Below, piece after piece: positions 1-8,567 of a DNA stretch of 64,000 bases (position 1 is its first letter; each line of letters starts with the position of its first letter). Origin of the DNA: JBQDBK01 sp052090825 (GTDB lineage Bacteria > Bacillota > Clostridia > Tissierellales > Peptoniphilaceae); the NCBI GenBank assembly GCA_052090825.1, contig JBQDBK010000005.1, positions 57,508 to 121,507 on the forward strand, given 5' to 3'. The position numbers were made by a program, and so were the translations under genes. Under the pieces are notes generated by a model. The model did not search any database and was not told where the DNA came from. It saw only the letters and a list, made by a program, of their open reading frames with translations.

Positions 1-1
1 T

Positions 2-757
2 TTAAATAGTGATATAGGAGAAGGTTTTGGATCCTATAAATTGGGAATGGATGAAGAAATAATAAAACATGTAACCAGCATAAATTTAGCTTGTGGGTGG
101 CATGCTGGAGATCCATTAATAATGGATAAAACTGTAAAAATGGCAAAAGAATATGGGGTTAATGTTGGAGCGCATCCAGGTTATCCTGATCTCTTAGGAT
201 TTGGGAGAAGAGCAATGACAATAAGTCCTGAAGAAGCTAGAGCTTATATGCTTTATCAAACAGGGGCTTTAATGGCTTTTACTAAATCTCATGGAATAAA
301 ATTACAACATATGAAGTTACATGGAGGTTTTTATAATAAAGCTTGTAATGATGAAAAACTTGCTGAAGCTATAGTAAAAGGAATAGAAGAATTAGATAAA
401 GATATAATTCTAATGGTTCTTAGTGGTAGTCATATAGCTAAAAAGGCTAAAGAATATGGGCTTAGGGTTTCAGAAGAAGTTTTTGCGGATAGGGGTTATA
501 ACGAGGACGGAACTTTAGTTAATAGATCTTTACCGGGTGCTTTTGTAAAGGATCCTAGTGAGGCTATTCCAAGAGTAATTAGAATGGTTAAGGAGGGAAA
601 AGTAACTACTGCAAATGGAAAAGATATAGACATAAAGGCGGATTCAATTTGCGTTCATGGAGATAATCCTAGAGCTATAGAATTTGTAAAAGAAATAAAA
701 AAAGGTTTAATAGAAGCTGATATAGAAATAAAAGCTATTGAAAATTTTATAAAGTGA
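2..757 (+). CDS. pxpA: 5-oxoprolinase subunit A (LamB/YcsF family), 5'-truncated by the window edge
   Basis: Subunit of the PxpABC ATP-dependent 5-oxoprolinase, which opens cytosolic 5-oxoproline to glutamate. The open frame runs from base 2 with no start codon. The visible N-terminus reads LNSDIGEGFGSYKLGMDE, which is the family's N-terminal signature lacking only about two or three residues, so the gene begins just outside the window. The TTG at 41 is internal and should not be taken as the start. Other family motifs present are NLACGWHAGDP, GAHPGYPDLLGFGRR, and KLHGGFYN, plus the C-terminal ICVHGDNP. It is first in an operon with an NRAMP transporter, pxpB and pxpC, with an 10-base gap to the next gene. 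Confidence 0.95.
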   Translation, partial: LNSDIGEGFGSYKLGMDEEIIKHVTSINLACGWHAGDPLIMDKTVKMAKEYGVNVGAHPGYPDLLGFGRRAMTISPEEARAYMLYQTGALMAFTKSHGIKLQHMKLHGGFYNKACNDEKLAEAIVKGIEELDKDIILMVLSGSHIAKKAKEYGLRVSEEVFADRGYNEDGTLVNRSLPGAFVKDPSEAIPRVIRMVKEGKVTTANGKDIDIKADSICVHGDNPRAIEFVKEIKKGLIEADIEIKAIENFIK

Positions 758-767
758 GGGATAGTAA

Positions 768-1967
768 ATGGATAATAAAAAGAAAAGCAATTTATCGGTA
801 TTATTAGGGGCCGCATTTTTAATGGCAACATCAGCTGTAGGCCCAGGGTTCATGACTCAAACAGCAACTTTTACAAGAGACTTAACTTCAGATTTTGCTT
901 TTGTAATAGTTGTATCAATTATTATGTCCTATATAGCCCAGTTAAATGTATGGAGAGTTATAGCCGTATCAAAATTAAGAGGACAAGATATAGCTAATAA
1001 AGTTTTACCTGGACTTGGATATTTTGTTGCACTGCTAGTCGCTTTGGGTGGATTAGCTTTTAATATAGGAAATATCGGAGGAGCAGGACTTGGTCTTAAC
1101 GTAATATTTGGCATAGATCCTAAACTAGGAGCAGTAATAGGTGGAATAATAGGTGTTATAGTATTTACATCTAAATCAGCTGGAAAGGCTATGGATAAGT
1201 TGACTCAAATTTTAGGTGCTAGTATGATAATTTTAATTGCCTATGTTTGTGTAACAACTAATCCTCCTGTAGCAGAAGCTGCTAAAAGTGCAGTAAACCC
1301 TTCAGACTTTCCTAGTACAGTAAGTGCTATACTAACCTTACTTGGAGGAACTGTTGGTGGATATATTATATTTTCAGGTGGACATAGGCTTATAGATGCG
1401 GGAATAACAGGGGAAGAAAATTTATCTCAAGTGAACAAGTCAGCTACGCTAGGTATTGTTGTAGCCTTAGTTGTAAGAATACTTTTATTCCTTGCTATTT
1501 TAGGAGTAGTAACAAGTGGAGCCTTATTAGATGAAAAGAATATTGCGGCATCTGCTTTTAAAATTGCCAGTGGAAATATAGGTTATAAGATATTTGGTAT
1601 TGTATTTACAGCAGCTGCCATAACATCTGTAGTAGGAGCAGCTTTTACATCAGTATCTTTCTTAAAAACCTTATTTAAACCAGTAGCTGAAAAAGAAAAT
1701 ATTGTAACTATAGTATTCATAGTAGTTTCAACTATAGCTTTTGTATTTATAGGTAAACCTCAAAAATTATTAGTTTTAGTAGGAACACTTAATGGTTTGA
1801 TATTACCTATAACTTTAGCTGTTATGTTAATAGCAAGTAAGAAAAAATCAATAGTTGGAGATTATAAGCATTCAAATGTTTTATTCTATTTAGGTTGGAT
1901 AGTTACAGCTATATCAGCTTATATAGGAGGACAAGCTATAATAAATATGTTTTCAAGCTTATCTTAA
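768..1967 (+). CDS. NRAMP-family transporter of the 5-oxoprolinase operon (YcsG-like)
   Basis: Integral membrane protein of 399 residues with about eleven hydrophobic segments and the NRAMP-like start ATSAVGPGFMTQTATFT. It lies between pxpA and pxpB, the same place as ycsG in the Bacillus subtilis ycsF-ycsG-kipI-kipA cluster. NRAMP proteins classically carry Mn2+ or Fe2+. The canonical metal-site DPGN of transmembrane segment 1 is replaced here by a VGPGF sequence, so the substrate may not be a divalent metal. From context I infer 5-oxoproline or a related organic acid, but no substrate can be read from sequence. A GAGGG Shine-Dalgarno site precedes the ATG. Confidence 0.85.
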   Translation: MDNKKKSNLSVLLGAAFLMATSAVGPGFMTQTATFTRDLTSDFAFVIVVSIIMSYIAQLNVWRVIAVSKLRGQDIANKVLPGLGYFVALLVALGGLAFNIGNIGGAGLGLNVIFGIDPKLGAVIGGIIGVIVFTSKSAGKAMDKLTQILGASMIILIAYVCVTTNPPVAEAAKSAVNPSDFPSTVSAILTLLGGTVGGYIIFSGGHRLIDAGITGEENLSQVNKSATLGIVVALVVRILLFLAILGVVTSGALLDEKNIAASAFKIASGNIGYKIFGIVFTAAAITSVVGAAFTSVSFLKTLFKPVAEKENIVTIVFIVVSTIAFVFIGKPQKLLVLVGTLNGLILPITLAVMLIASKKKSIVGDYKHSNVLFYLGWIVTAISAYIGGQAIINMFSSLS

Positions 1968-1985
1968 TCAATTATAGGAGGAAGT

Positions 1986-2732
1986 ATGTATAATCAAGTA
2001 AAATATCTAATTGCAGGGGATAGTGCCATAATTATGGAATTTGGTAATGAAATATCAAAAGAAATAAACTCTAAAATTAGGTCTACTATAAAAAAAATAG
2101 AAGAAAATAAACTAAAAGGTGTAGTGGAATTAGTGCCAACTTATAGGTCTATTGCTATTTCTTATAATCCTTTACTTATATCCTATAAAGAACTTGTAGG
2201 AAAATTAAAAGAATTTGAAAATGAAACTGCTAGTTTAGAAGAAGAGACTGTAAAACTTATAGAAATACCAACTTTATACGGAAAAGAATATGGGCCTGAC
2301 TTAGATTTTGTAGCTAAAAATGCTGGTTTAAGTACGGATGAAGTTATTAAAATTCATACAGGTACGGATTATCTAGTGTATATGTTAGGTTTTGCACCTG
2401 GCTTTACTTATTTAGGTGGAATGGATGAAAGAATAGCAACTCCTAGGTTAAAAAGTCCTAGGCTAAAAATAGCAGCGGGTTCTGTAGGAATAGCAGGAAG
2501 TCAAACTGGTATGTATCCATCAGTTTCACCTGGGGGTTGGCAATTAATAGGAAGAACTCCTTTGAAATTGTATGATGAAAATGCAGAACCTCCAGTATTT
2601 GTAAATTCAGGAGATTATATTAGATATATTGCAATAGATGAAGAGGAATATAATAAAATAAAGAAAGAAGTAGAAGAAGGTAAGTTTAAGGTGAAAATAA
2701 AAAATATAGCAGTAGGTGATTTGCATGGCTAA
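1986..2732 (+). CDS. pxpB: 5-oxoprolinase subunit B (KipI / allophanate hydrolase subunit 1 family)
   Basis: Second subunit of the PxpABC 5-oxoprolinase; the family also includes KipI, the inhibitor of sporulation kinase A. At 248 residues it has the usual length. Family signatures are visible: FGNEIS near the N-terminus, IPTLYGKEYGPDLDFVA in the middle, then YLVYMLGFAPGFTYLGG and the PSVSPGGWQLIGRTP block. An AGGAGG site lies just before the ATG. The last 8 bases overlap the start of pxpC, which indicates translational coupling. Confidence 0.95.
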   Translation: MYNQVKYLIAGDSAIIMEFGNEISKEINSKIRSTIKKIEENKLKGVVELVPTYRSIAISYNPLLISYKELVGKLKEFENETASLEEETVKLIEIPTLYGKEYGPDLDFVAKNAGLSTDEVIKIHTGTDYLVYMLGFAPGFTYLGGMDERIATPRLKSPRLKIAAGSVGIAGSQTGMYPSVSPGGWQLIGRTPLKLYDENAEPPVFVNSGDYIRYIAIDEEEYNKIKKEVEEGKFKVKIKNIAVGDLHG

Positions 2733-3672
2733 AATTATTATAAATAATGGTGGTATTTTAACTACTGTTCAAGATTATGGAAGAATAGGTTATCAAAAAT
2801 TTGGAATAACGCCAGCTGGAGTTATGGATGAGTATTCTTACGAGTTAGCAAATGCCCTTGTAGGGAATGAACGAGGAGAAGCTGTTTTAGAAATAACATA
2901 TTTTGGACCTATAATTACTTTTGAAGAAGATATAGTCATAGCTTTAACTGGTGGAGAAGTTGATGCAAAAGTAGATGGGCAAATTATAAATATGAATGAA
3001 AGTATATTAATAAAAGCAGGGAGTCAATTAAGTGTAGGTAAGATAAAAAATGGTGTTAGAACTTATTTGGCTTTTGGTGGAGTTATAGATGTAGAAAAAG
3101 TAAATAATAGTAAGTCCACACTTATAAAAAGTTCTATAGGTGGATTTAAGGGAAGAGCTTTAAAGGCAAAAGATGAGATTAATATCTTAGTAAATAAAAA
3201 TGCTAAAGAAGGAAATAAGCTAGAAGAGAAATATATTCCTAAAATATCTAAATTCAATGTTTTAAGAGTAGTATTAGGACCTCAAGATGATTATTTTACT
3301 GAAAAAGGGATCCATGACTTTTTTAGATCAGGTGGTTATACAGTTTCTAAAAATGCAGATAGAATGGGTATAAGACTTGAAGGAAAGTCTTTAGAAACTA
3401 AAAATGGTTCTGATATAATTTCTGATTCCACTGTCAAAGGCTCAATCCAAGTACCAACAGATGGTAAGCCAATAGTTTTATTAGCAGATAGACAAACCAC
3501 AGGAGGCTATACTAAAATAGGAACTTTAATAAAAGAAGATATTTCTAAATTAGCACAAATGTCACCAGGCAATAAATTATGTTTTCAAAAAATAGACTTA
3601 GATGAGACGCTAGAGCTTTATAATTCTTATGAAGAAAAGATTTTAAAAATTAGAAAATCTTTAGGATTATAA
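2725..3672 (+). CDS. pxpC: 5-oxoprolinase subunit C (KipA / allophanate hydrolase subunit 2 family)
   Basis: Third subunit of the 5-oxoprolinase, 315 residues from the ATG at 2725. I prefer this ATG, inside the end of pxpB, to the GTG nine bases upstream: the protein then begins MAKIIINNGGILTTVQDYGR, matching the family start, and AGTAGGTGA lies at ribosome-binding distance. The conserved TVQDYGRxGYQxxGIxPAGVMD signature and the C-terminal DRQTTGGYTKIGT signature are both present. It is the last gene of the operon and is followed by a strong terminator. Confidence 0.95.
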   Translation: MAKIIINNGGILTTVQDYGRIGYQKFGITPAGVMDEYSYELANALVGNERGEAVLEITYFGPIITFEEDIVIALTGGEVDAKVDGQIINMNESILIKAGSQLSVGKIKNGVRTYLAFGGVIDVEKVNNSKSTLIKSSIGGFKGRALKAKDEINILVNKNAKEGNKLEEKYIPKISKFNVLRVVLGPQDDYFTEKGIHDFFRSGGYTVSKNADRMGIRLEGKSLETKNGSDIISDSTVKGSIQVPTDGKPIVLLADRQTTGGYTKIGTLIKEDISKLAQMSPGNKLCFQKIDLDETLELYNSYEEKILKIRKSLGL

Positions 3673-3692
3673 TTTTTATTAATTTTAAAATA

Positions 3693-3726
3693 AAAACTTT
3701 TCTATTTATATAAATAGAAAAGTTTT
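3693..3726 (+). terminator. Intrinsic terminator of the pxp operon
   Basis: A perfect inverted repeat with arms AAAACTTTTCTATTTA and its complement, followed by a T run, 30 bases after the pxpC stop. It should end transcription of the 5-oxoprolinase operon before the FNT gene. Confidence 0.85.
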
Positions 3727-3745
3727 TTAATTTGAGGAGGAAAAA

Positions 3746-4510
3746 ATGTATAGAGAAATTTTAAATTCTTTACAAAGCGGGGCAAAATCAAAACTTTCTA
3801 TGTATAGTGAGTCTAAGTTTAAGTATATTATTTGCTCAATGATGGCAGGGTTTTTTGTAGGTTTAGGTATATTGATAATGGCTTTAAATTTAAGTATATT
3901 TAAAGATGTCAATCCAAATGTGGTCAGTTTAGTAAATGGTTTAACATTTTCACTAGCTCTTTCTTTTGTAATGATGGCCGGTGGAGATCTTTTTACAGGG
4001 AATATATTAGTTTTATCTAATGGGGCCATGACTAAGGGGATAGATTACAGACATGCTATTAAAATTTGTGCTTTATCGTATTTTGGAAATTTTTTAGGAG
4101 CTCTTTTTTTAAGTCTAATATTTCTTGGAACAGGAATAGGAGATAAGCCTATTGCTGAAGCTATTGTTAATCTTGCTCATTATAAAGTGGAATCTGGAAT
4201 AATGGAATTATTTTTTAAAGGAATAATGTGTAATATTCTAGTTTGCTTAGCTGTTTTATGTTGTTATAAAATGAAAAGTGAAAGTGGAAAATTAATTATG
4301 ATAATTTGGGCTATATTACCTTTTGTAGCTTTAGGATTTGATCATAGTATAGCTAATATGACTGTTTTTTCATTAGCAAAAATGTTATCATCAGAAATTA
4401 CTTTTTCTATGATTTTTCATAATCTAATACCTGTAACTATAGGGAATATAGTAGGAGGTTTAATTGTATCTTTAACTTATTATATGATTGGGAAAGAAGA
4501 AAATAAATAA
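3746..4510 (+). CDS. Formate/nitrite transporter (FNT) family channel
   Basis: Membrane protein of 254 residues with six predicted transmembrane segments and the FNT fold signatures. These are the N-terminal SGAKSKLS...FFVGLGILIMA stretch, a GGDLFTGN loop, a GNFLGAL segment and GFDHSIANM near the C-terminal half. FNT channels move small monocarboxylates such as formate, or nitrite or hydrosulfide, across the cytoplasmic membrane. Formate export suits an amino-acid or pyruvate fermenter, but the substrate is inferred. A GAGGAGG site precedes the ATG. The gene is monocistronic, between the pxp terminator and gdhA. Confidence 0.9.
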   Translation: MYREILNSLQSGAKSKLSMYSESKFKYIICSMMAGFFVGLGILIMALNLSIFKDVNPNVVSLVNGLTFSLALSFVMMAGGDLFTGNILVLSNGAMTKGIDYRHAIKICALSYFGNFLGALFLSLIFLGTGIGDKPIAEAIVNLAHYKVESGIMELFFKGIMCNILVCLAVLCCYKMKSESGKLIMIIWAILPFVALGFDHSIANMTVFSLAKMLSSEITFSMIFHNLIPVTIGNIVGGLIVSLTYYMIGKEENK

Positions 4511-4658
4511 AAAGTAATTCCGTAAAAGTAAATATATTTCATAATATAGAAAAACTTTCTATTTAATAATTTCGAAAAAATAAAAATCCATTAAAAAGAT
4601 GGCTATATTCCAACATAAATAGTAGATATTATTTAAGCTTATAGATATCTTTGTAATC

Positions 4659-4687
4659 TTGAAATAACAAATACTATTTGTTATAAT
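4659..4687 (+). promoter_or_regulatory. Promoter of gdhA
   Basis: TTGAAA at 4659-4664 and TATAAT at 4682-4687 separated by exactly 17 bases, a near-consensus housekeeping promoter. Transcription would start near 4694, giving a leader of about 90 bases before the gdhA ATG. The rest of the 275-base gap from 4511 shows nothing else I can support. Confidence 0.75.
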
Positions 4688-4785
4688 TGACTTGTATGAA
4701 ATTGTTACCATAGTTATATGGTATAGGCAATAAATTAAGATAAATACATACTTTATCTTATGAAAATTTTAAGGAGTGTTGAAAA

Positions 4786-6051
4786 ATGACAGATATTTTA
4801 AACCCATTAGTAGCAGCGCAAGAAAAAGTTAAAATTGCATGTGAAAAATTAGGTGCAGATCCAGCAGTTTATGAATTATTAAAAGAACCAAAAAGAGTAA
4901 TTGAAATTTCTATTCCAGTAAAGATGGATGATGGTACAACAAAAGTTTTCAAAGGTTGGAGAAGTGCGCATTCTGATGCAGTAGGTCCAGCTAAAGGTGG
5001 AGTTCGTTTTCATCCAAATGTAAACCTAGATGAAGTTAAAGCGCTTTCTTTATGGATGACATTTAAGGGTGGAGCTCTAGGTCTTCCATATGGTGGAGGA
5101 AAAGGTGGTATTTGTGTAGATCCATCAGAACTTTCTGAAAGAGAATTAGAACAACTTTCTAGAGGATATGTAAGAGGTCTTCATAAATATCTTGGAGAAA
5201 GAATTGACATTCCAGCACCAGATGTAAATACAAATGGTCAAATCATGAGTTGGTTTGTAGATGAATATTGCAAACTTAATGGTGATAGAATGGATCTTGG
5301 AACATTTACAGGAAAACCAGTAGCATTTGGTGGTTCTGAAGGAAGAAATGAAGCGACAGGATTTGGAGTTGCAGTTGTAGTTAGAGAAGCAGCTAAAAGA
5401 TTCGGTATTGAAATGGGCCAAGCTAAAATAGCTGTTCAAGGTTTTGGTAATGTTGGTTCTTTCACAGTTAAAAATATTGAAAGACAAGGCGGAAAAGTTT
5501 GTGCTATTGCAGAGTGGGACAAAAAAGAAGGAAACTATGCAATTTACAATGAAAACGGAATTGACTTTAAAGAATTAATAGCATATAAAAATGAAAATAA
5601 AACAATTCTTGGCTTCCCAGGAGCAACTAAAATTTCTGAAGAAGAATTCTGGTCAAAAGAATATGATATTTTAGTACCAGCAGCTCTTGAAAATGTAATT
5701 ACTGGAGAAAGAGCAAAAATGATAAACGCTAAATTAGTTTGTGAAGCTGCAAACGGTCCTACAACTCCAGAGGGAGATAAGGTTCTTACTGAAAGAGGAA
5801 TTCAACTTACTCCAGATATATTAACTAACTCAGGTGGAGTATTAGTATCTTATTATGAATGGGTACAAAACCAATACGGATACTATTGGACAGAGTCAGA
5901 AGTAGAAGAGAAACAAGAAGCTGACATGATGAAAGCTATCGAAGGTGTATTTGGTGTTGCAGACGAATTTAATGTACCACTAAGAGAAGCTGTTTATATG
6001 TTTGCTATTAAATCAATTGATACAGCAATGAAATTAAGAGGATGGTATTAA
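4786..6051 (+). CDS. gdhA: Glutamate dehydrogenase
   Basis: Hexameric Glu/Leu/Phe/Val dehydrogenase of 421 residues that interconverts glutamate and 2-oxoglutarate plus ammonia; likely the central catabolic step here. Visible motifs are the substrate lysine regions KGGVRFHP and LPYGGGKGG, PAPDVNTNG, and the Rossmann dinucleotide motif GFGNVGS near residue 220. It ends in the usual KLRGWY-type tail. Length and the GudB/RocG-like sequence suggest the NAD-dependent catabolic form, which is an inference. Its codons are more C-ending and regular than those of its neighbours, as expected for a highly expressed gene, and it has a near-consensus promoter, an AAGGAG site and its own terminator. Confidence 0.97.
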   Translation: MTDILNPLVAAQEKVKIACEKLGADPAVYELLKEPKRVIEISIPVKMDDGTTKVFKGWRSAHSDAVGPAKGGVRFHPNVNLDEVKALSLWMTFKGGALGLPYGGGKGGICVDPSELSERELEQLSRGYVRGLHKYLGERIDIPAPDVNTNGQIMSWFVDEYCKLNGDRMDLGTFTGKPVAFGGSEGRNEATGFGVAVVVREAAKRFGIEMGQAKIAVQGFGNVGSFTVKNIERQGGKVCAIAEWDKKEGNYAIYNENGIDFKELIAYKNENKTILGFPGATKISEEEFWSKEYDILVPAALENVITGERAKMINAKLVCEAANGPTTPEGDKVLTERGIQLTPDILTNSGGVLVSYYEWVQNQYGYYWTESEVEEKQEADMMKAIEGVFGVADEFNVPLREAVYMFAIKSIDTAMKLRGWY

Positions 6052-6071
6052 TCCTTAGAATTAATAAAATA

Positions 6072-6102
6072 AAAAGACTCCTTTCATAAGGAGTCTTTTT
6101 TC
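6072..6102 (+). terminator. Intrinsic terminator of gdhA
   Basis: Hairpin with arms AAAAAGACTCCTT and AAGGAGTCTTTTTT around a short CAT loop, running into a T run, starting 20 bases after the gdhA stop codon. Confidence 0.9.
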
Positions 6103-6168
6103 TTATTATCCTTTAAAAAAAAGAAATTTAATGGCATAATAATATTATCAAGTTTAAAGGAGAAATTA

Positions 6169-7104
6169 ATGGAATATTTAAGTCTAGGAGTAAAAGTAAT
6201 ATTTCCTGTTTTTTTTGTTTTATTTATAGGATTTTTTTTAAAGACAATAAAAGTAATAGATGATAATTTTATATCAAAATCTACAAATTTAGTTTTTTAT
6301 GTGGCATTACCAATAAAATTATTTTTTAGTATAAGAGATTCTGAGTTGGATTCATTAGATTTAAATTTTGTCCTTTATATAATAGTATCAACTTTAGTTT
6401 TAGTATTTACTATTTGGTTTTTTGCCTCGTTATTTATAAAGGACAAAAGAAAATTATCAGCCTTCATCCATTGTGCTTATAGATCTAATTTTGTCTATAT
6501 AGGACTTCCTATACTTAGTTTTATTATGCCTAGCGCTGGGATGGATGCTGCAATAGTTGTAATGACTTTTGGATTAACCATCTATAATTTATTGTCTATA
6601 ATATTATTAACTTATTATGGTAGTGGAAAATTTAAAATAAAAGATTTTATATTTAAAATTATAAAAAATCCAATGCTAATTGGTATAGCTATAGGGATTT
6701 TTGCTAAAATAATTGATTTTAGATTTTTTGAAAGTTTGGAAAAAGGTTTATATATGATTTCTGACTTATCAACTCCTCTTTCCCTAATATTGGTTGGTGG
6801 ATCTTTAAAATTTACAGGTATTTTAAATGATAAAAGATTAGTTTTTATGTCTAGTTTTATAAAAGTAGTTTTAGCAGCAGCGATTTTAGTGCCAATAGGA
6901 TATAAATTAGGTTTAGCAAATGATCAATTAGTCGTTGCCTACATATTCTTTGGAAGTCCGTGTGCAGTAAATTGTTTTATAATGGGCAAAAAAATGGGGT
7001 CAGATGCTGAACTTACTTCTAAAATAGTGACTATGTCATTTGCTATGTCTATAATAACTTATGCTATAGGGATTGCTGTCTTAAAAACTTTTTCTATAAT
7101 TTAA
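6169..7104 (+). CDS. AEC (auxin efflux carrier) family permease
   Basis: Membrane protein of 311 residues with about ten hydrophobic helices in the 5+5 arrangement typical of the AEC family. Supporting sequence includes the N-terminal ILPVFFVLFIGF-like helix, the NFVYIGLPI segment, and the repeated LSTPLSLILVGGSL motif in the second half. Bacterial AEC proteins carry dicarboxylates such as malate, or malonate and some amino acids; nothing here fixes the substrate. AAAGGAG precedes the ATG. It stands alone between the gdhA terminator and the metK leader. Confidence 0.85.
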   Translation: MEYLSLGVKVIFPVFFVLFIGFFLKTIKVIDDNFISKSTNLVFYVALPIKLFFSIRDSELDSLDLNFVLYIIVSTLVLVFTIWFFASLFIKDKRKLSAFIHCAYRSNFVYIGLPILSFIMPSAGMDAAIVVMTFGLTIYNLLSIILLTYYGSGKFKIKDFIFKIIKNPMLIGIAIGIFAKIIDFRFFESLEKGLYMISDLSTPLSLILVGGSLKFTGILNDKRLVFMSSFIKVVLAAAILVPIGYKLGLANDQLVVAYIFFGSPCAVNCFIMGKKMGSDAELTSKIVTMSFAMSIITYAIGIAVLKTFSII

Positions 7105-7146
7105 AATAAAATTATTTTGTAAGTTAGAATTTATTTACTTTATTTC

Positions 7147-7175
7147 TTTACAACATTTATTAATAGTGTTATACT
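7147..7175 (+). promoter_or_regulatory. Promoter of the metK leader
   Basis: TTTACA at 7147-7152 and TATACT at 7170-7175 with a 17-base spacer. The predicted start near 7182 lies just upstream of the S-box aptamer, so the transcript would contain the full riboswitch. Confidence 0.7.
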
Positions 7176-7193
7176 GTTTTTAAATTAATATAT

Positions 7194-7331
7194 AACCTTA
7201 TTAAGAGCGGTGGAGTGAATGGGCACGATGAAACCCGGCAACCTATAAAGGTGCCAAATCCCACAGATAGCAAGCAAGCAGTCTGATAGATGAGGTTCTG
7301 ACCTTCTCTGTGCTTGCGAGAAGGTTTTTTA
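7194..7331 (+). promoter_or_regulatory. SAM-I (S-box) riboswitch with terminator, upstream of metK
   Basis: The hallmark S-box core GATGAAACCCGGCAACC is present at 7227-7243, with the preceding GAGxGGTGGAG kink-turn side and a following GGTGCCAAATCC. Helix P1 forms between AACCTTA near 7195 and TGAGGTT near 7291. It is followed by a terminator hairpin with arms ACCTTCTC and GAGAAGGT and a T run ending at 7331. A small alternative hairpin AGGT-TCTG-ACCT would use the left terminator arm, a plausible antiterminator. By family precedent, SAM binding stabilises P1 and ends transcription before metK, a feedback loop on SAM synthesis. Confidence 0.95.
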
Positions 7332-7350
7332 TTTAGGAGGTAAAACTATT

Positions 7351-8523
7351 ATGGATAAATATTTATTTACATCTGAATCAGTAACAGAGGGACATCCTGA
7401 TAAGGTCTGTGATCAAATTTCAGATGCTATATTAGATGAAATAATAAGAAAAGACAAAAATGCAAGGGTTGCTTGTGAGACAATGGCAACCACTGGGCTT
7501 GTTTTAGTAAGTGGAGAAATTACTACAAATACCTATGTAGATTTTACAAAAGTTGTAAGAGATACTCTAAAGGAAATTGGTTATGATAGAGGTAAGATAG
7601 GATTTGATAGTGAGACTTGCTCTGTTTTGAGTGCTATAAAAGAGCAGTCAGCAGATATAGCAATGGGAGTAGATAGGTTTAAAGAAGATAATATAGATGA
7701 GTTAGATGCCTTTGGAGCAGGAGACCAAGGAATTATGTTTGGTTATGCCACTAATGAGACTGAAAACTATATGCCTTTGGGAATAGACCTAGCTCATAAA
7801 ATGTCTAGAAAGCTAACGGAATTAAGGAAAAATAAAAGTCTGGATTATTTAAGACCTGATGGAAAAACTCAAATTAGTATTGAATATGAGGGAGATATAC
7901 CAAAGAGAATTGAAAATGTTGTTGTATCAACTCAACATTCTAATAATGTAGATTTAGAAACTATAAGACAGGATATCATAAGAGAAGTTATTGAGAAAAC
8001 ACTTCCTAAGGAAATGATTGATGAAAATACTAAGTATTATGTAAATCCAACAGGTAGATTTGTTCTAGGTGGACCAATGGCAGATGTAGGTCTTACAGGA
8101 AGAAAAATCATAGTAGATACTTATGGTGGATATTCTAGACATGGAGGAGGAGCTTTTTCTGGGAAAGATCCAACTAAGGTTGATAGATCAGCTGCATATT
8201 ATGCGAGATATATTGCAAAAAATATAGTTGCCTCTGGATTGGCATCTAAGTGTGAAATTGGCTTATCTTATGCTATTGGAGTGGCAAATCCTACATCAAT
8301 ATATGTAAATACTTTTGGAACTGGTATTTTAAGTAATAAAGAAATAAAAACAATAATTGATGATAATTTTGATGCTAGGCCCGCAGCAATAATTAAAAAT
8401 TTAGATCTTTTGAGACCTATTTATAAACAAGTGGCAAGTTATGGGCATTTTGGACGAGATGACTTAGATCTTCCTTGGGAAAGATTGGATATGAAAGATA
8501 AACTTAAAGAATATATAAAATAG
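7351..8523 (+). CDS. metK: S-adenosylmethionine synthetase
   Basis: Makes S-adenosylmethionine from methionine and ATP in the cytosol. It is 390 residues, the normal length, with SVTEGHPDKVCDQ at the N-terminus, the GAGDQGIMFGYA hexapeptide signature and the phosphate loop GGGAFSGKDPTKVDRSAAY. An AGGAGG site precedes the ATG. It is monocistronic, controlled by the SAM-I riboswitch upstream and ended by a compact terminator that starts in its stop codon. Confidence 0.98.
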   Translation: MDKYLFTSESVTEGHPDKVCDQISDAILDEIIRKDKNARVACETMATTGLVLVSGEITTNTYVDFTKVVRDTLKEIGYDRGKIGFDSETCSVLSAIKEQSADIAMGVDRFKEDNIDELDAFGAGDQGIMFGYATNETENYMPLGIDLAHKMSRKLTELRKNKSLDYLRPDGKTQISIEYEGDIPKRIENVVVSTQHSNNVDLETIRQDIIREVIEKTLPKEMIDENTKYYVNPTGRFVLGGPMADVGLTGRKIIVDTYGGYSRHGGGAFSGKDPTKVDRSAAYYARYIAKNIVASGLASKCEIGLSYAIGVANPTSIYVNTFGTGILSNKEIKTIIDDNFDARPAAIIKNLDLLRPIYKQVASYGHFGRDDLDLPWERLDMKDKLKEYIK

Positions 8524-8546
8524 GAGATTAATTTCTCCTTTTTTTA
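8523..8546 (+). terminator. Intrinsic terminator of metK
   Basis: GGAGATTAATTTCTCC hairpin followed directly by seven T, beginning at the last base of the metK stop codon. Confidence 0.85.
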
Positions 8547-8567
8547 TTATTAAAGTTAGGTGCTTAC

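Noticed and set aside
5146..5487. 113-residue open frame on the minus strand inside gdhA
   Set aside because: It lies wholly inside a clear enzyme gene, has no ribosome site and its composition is a mirror of the gene on the other strand.
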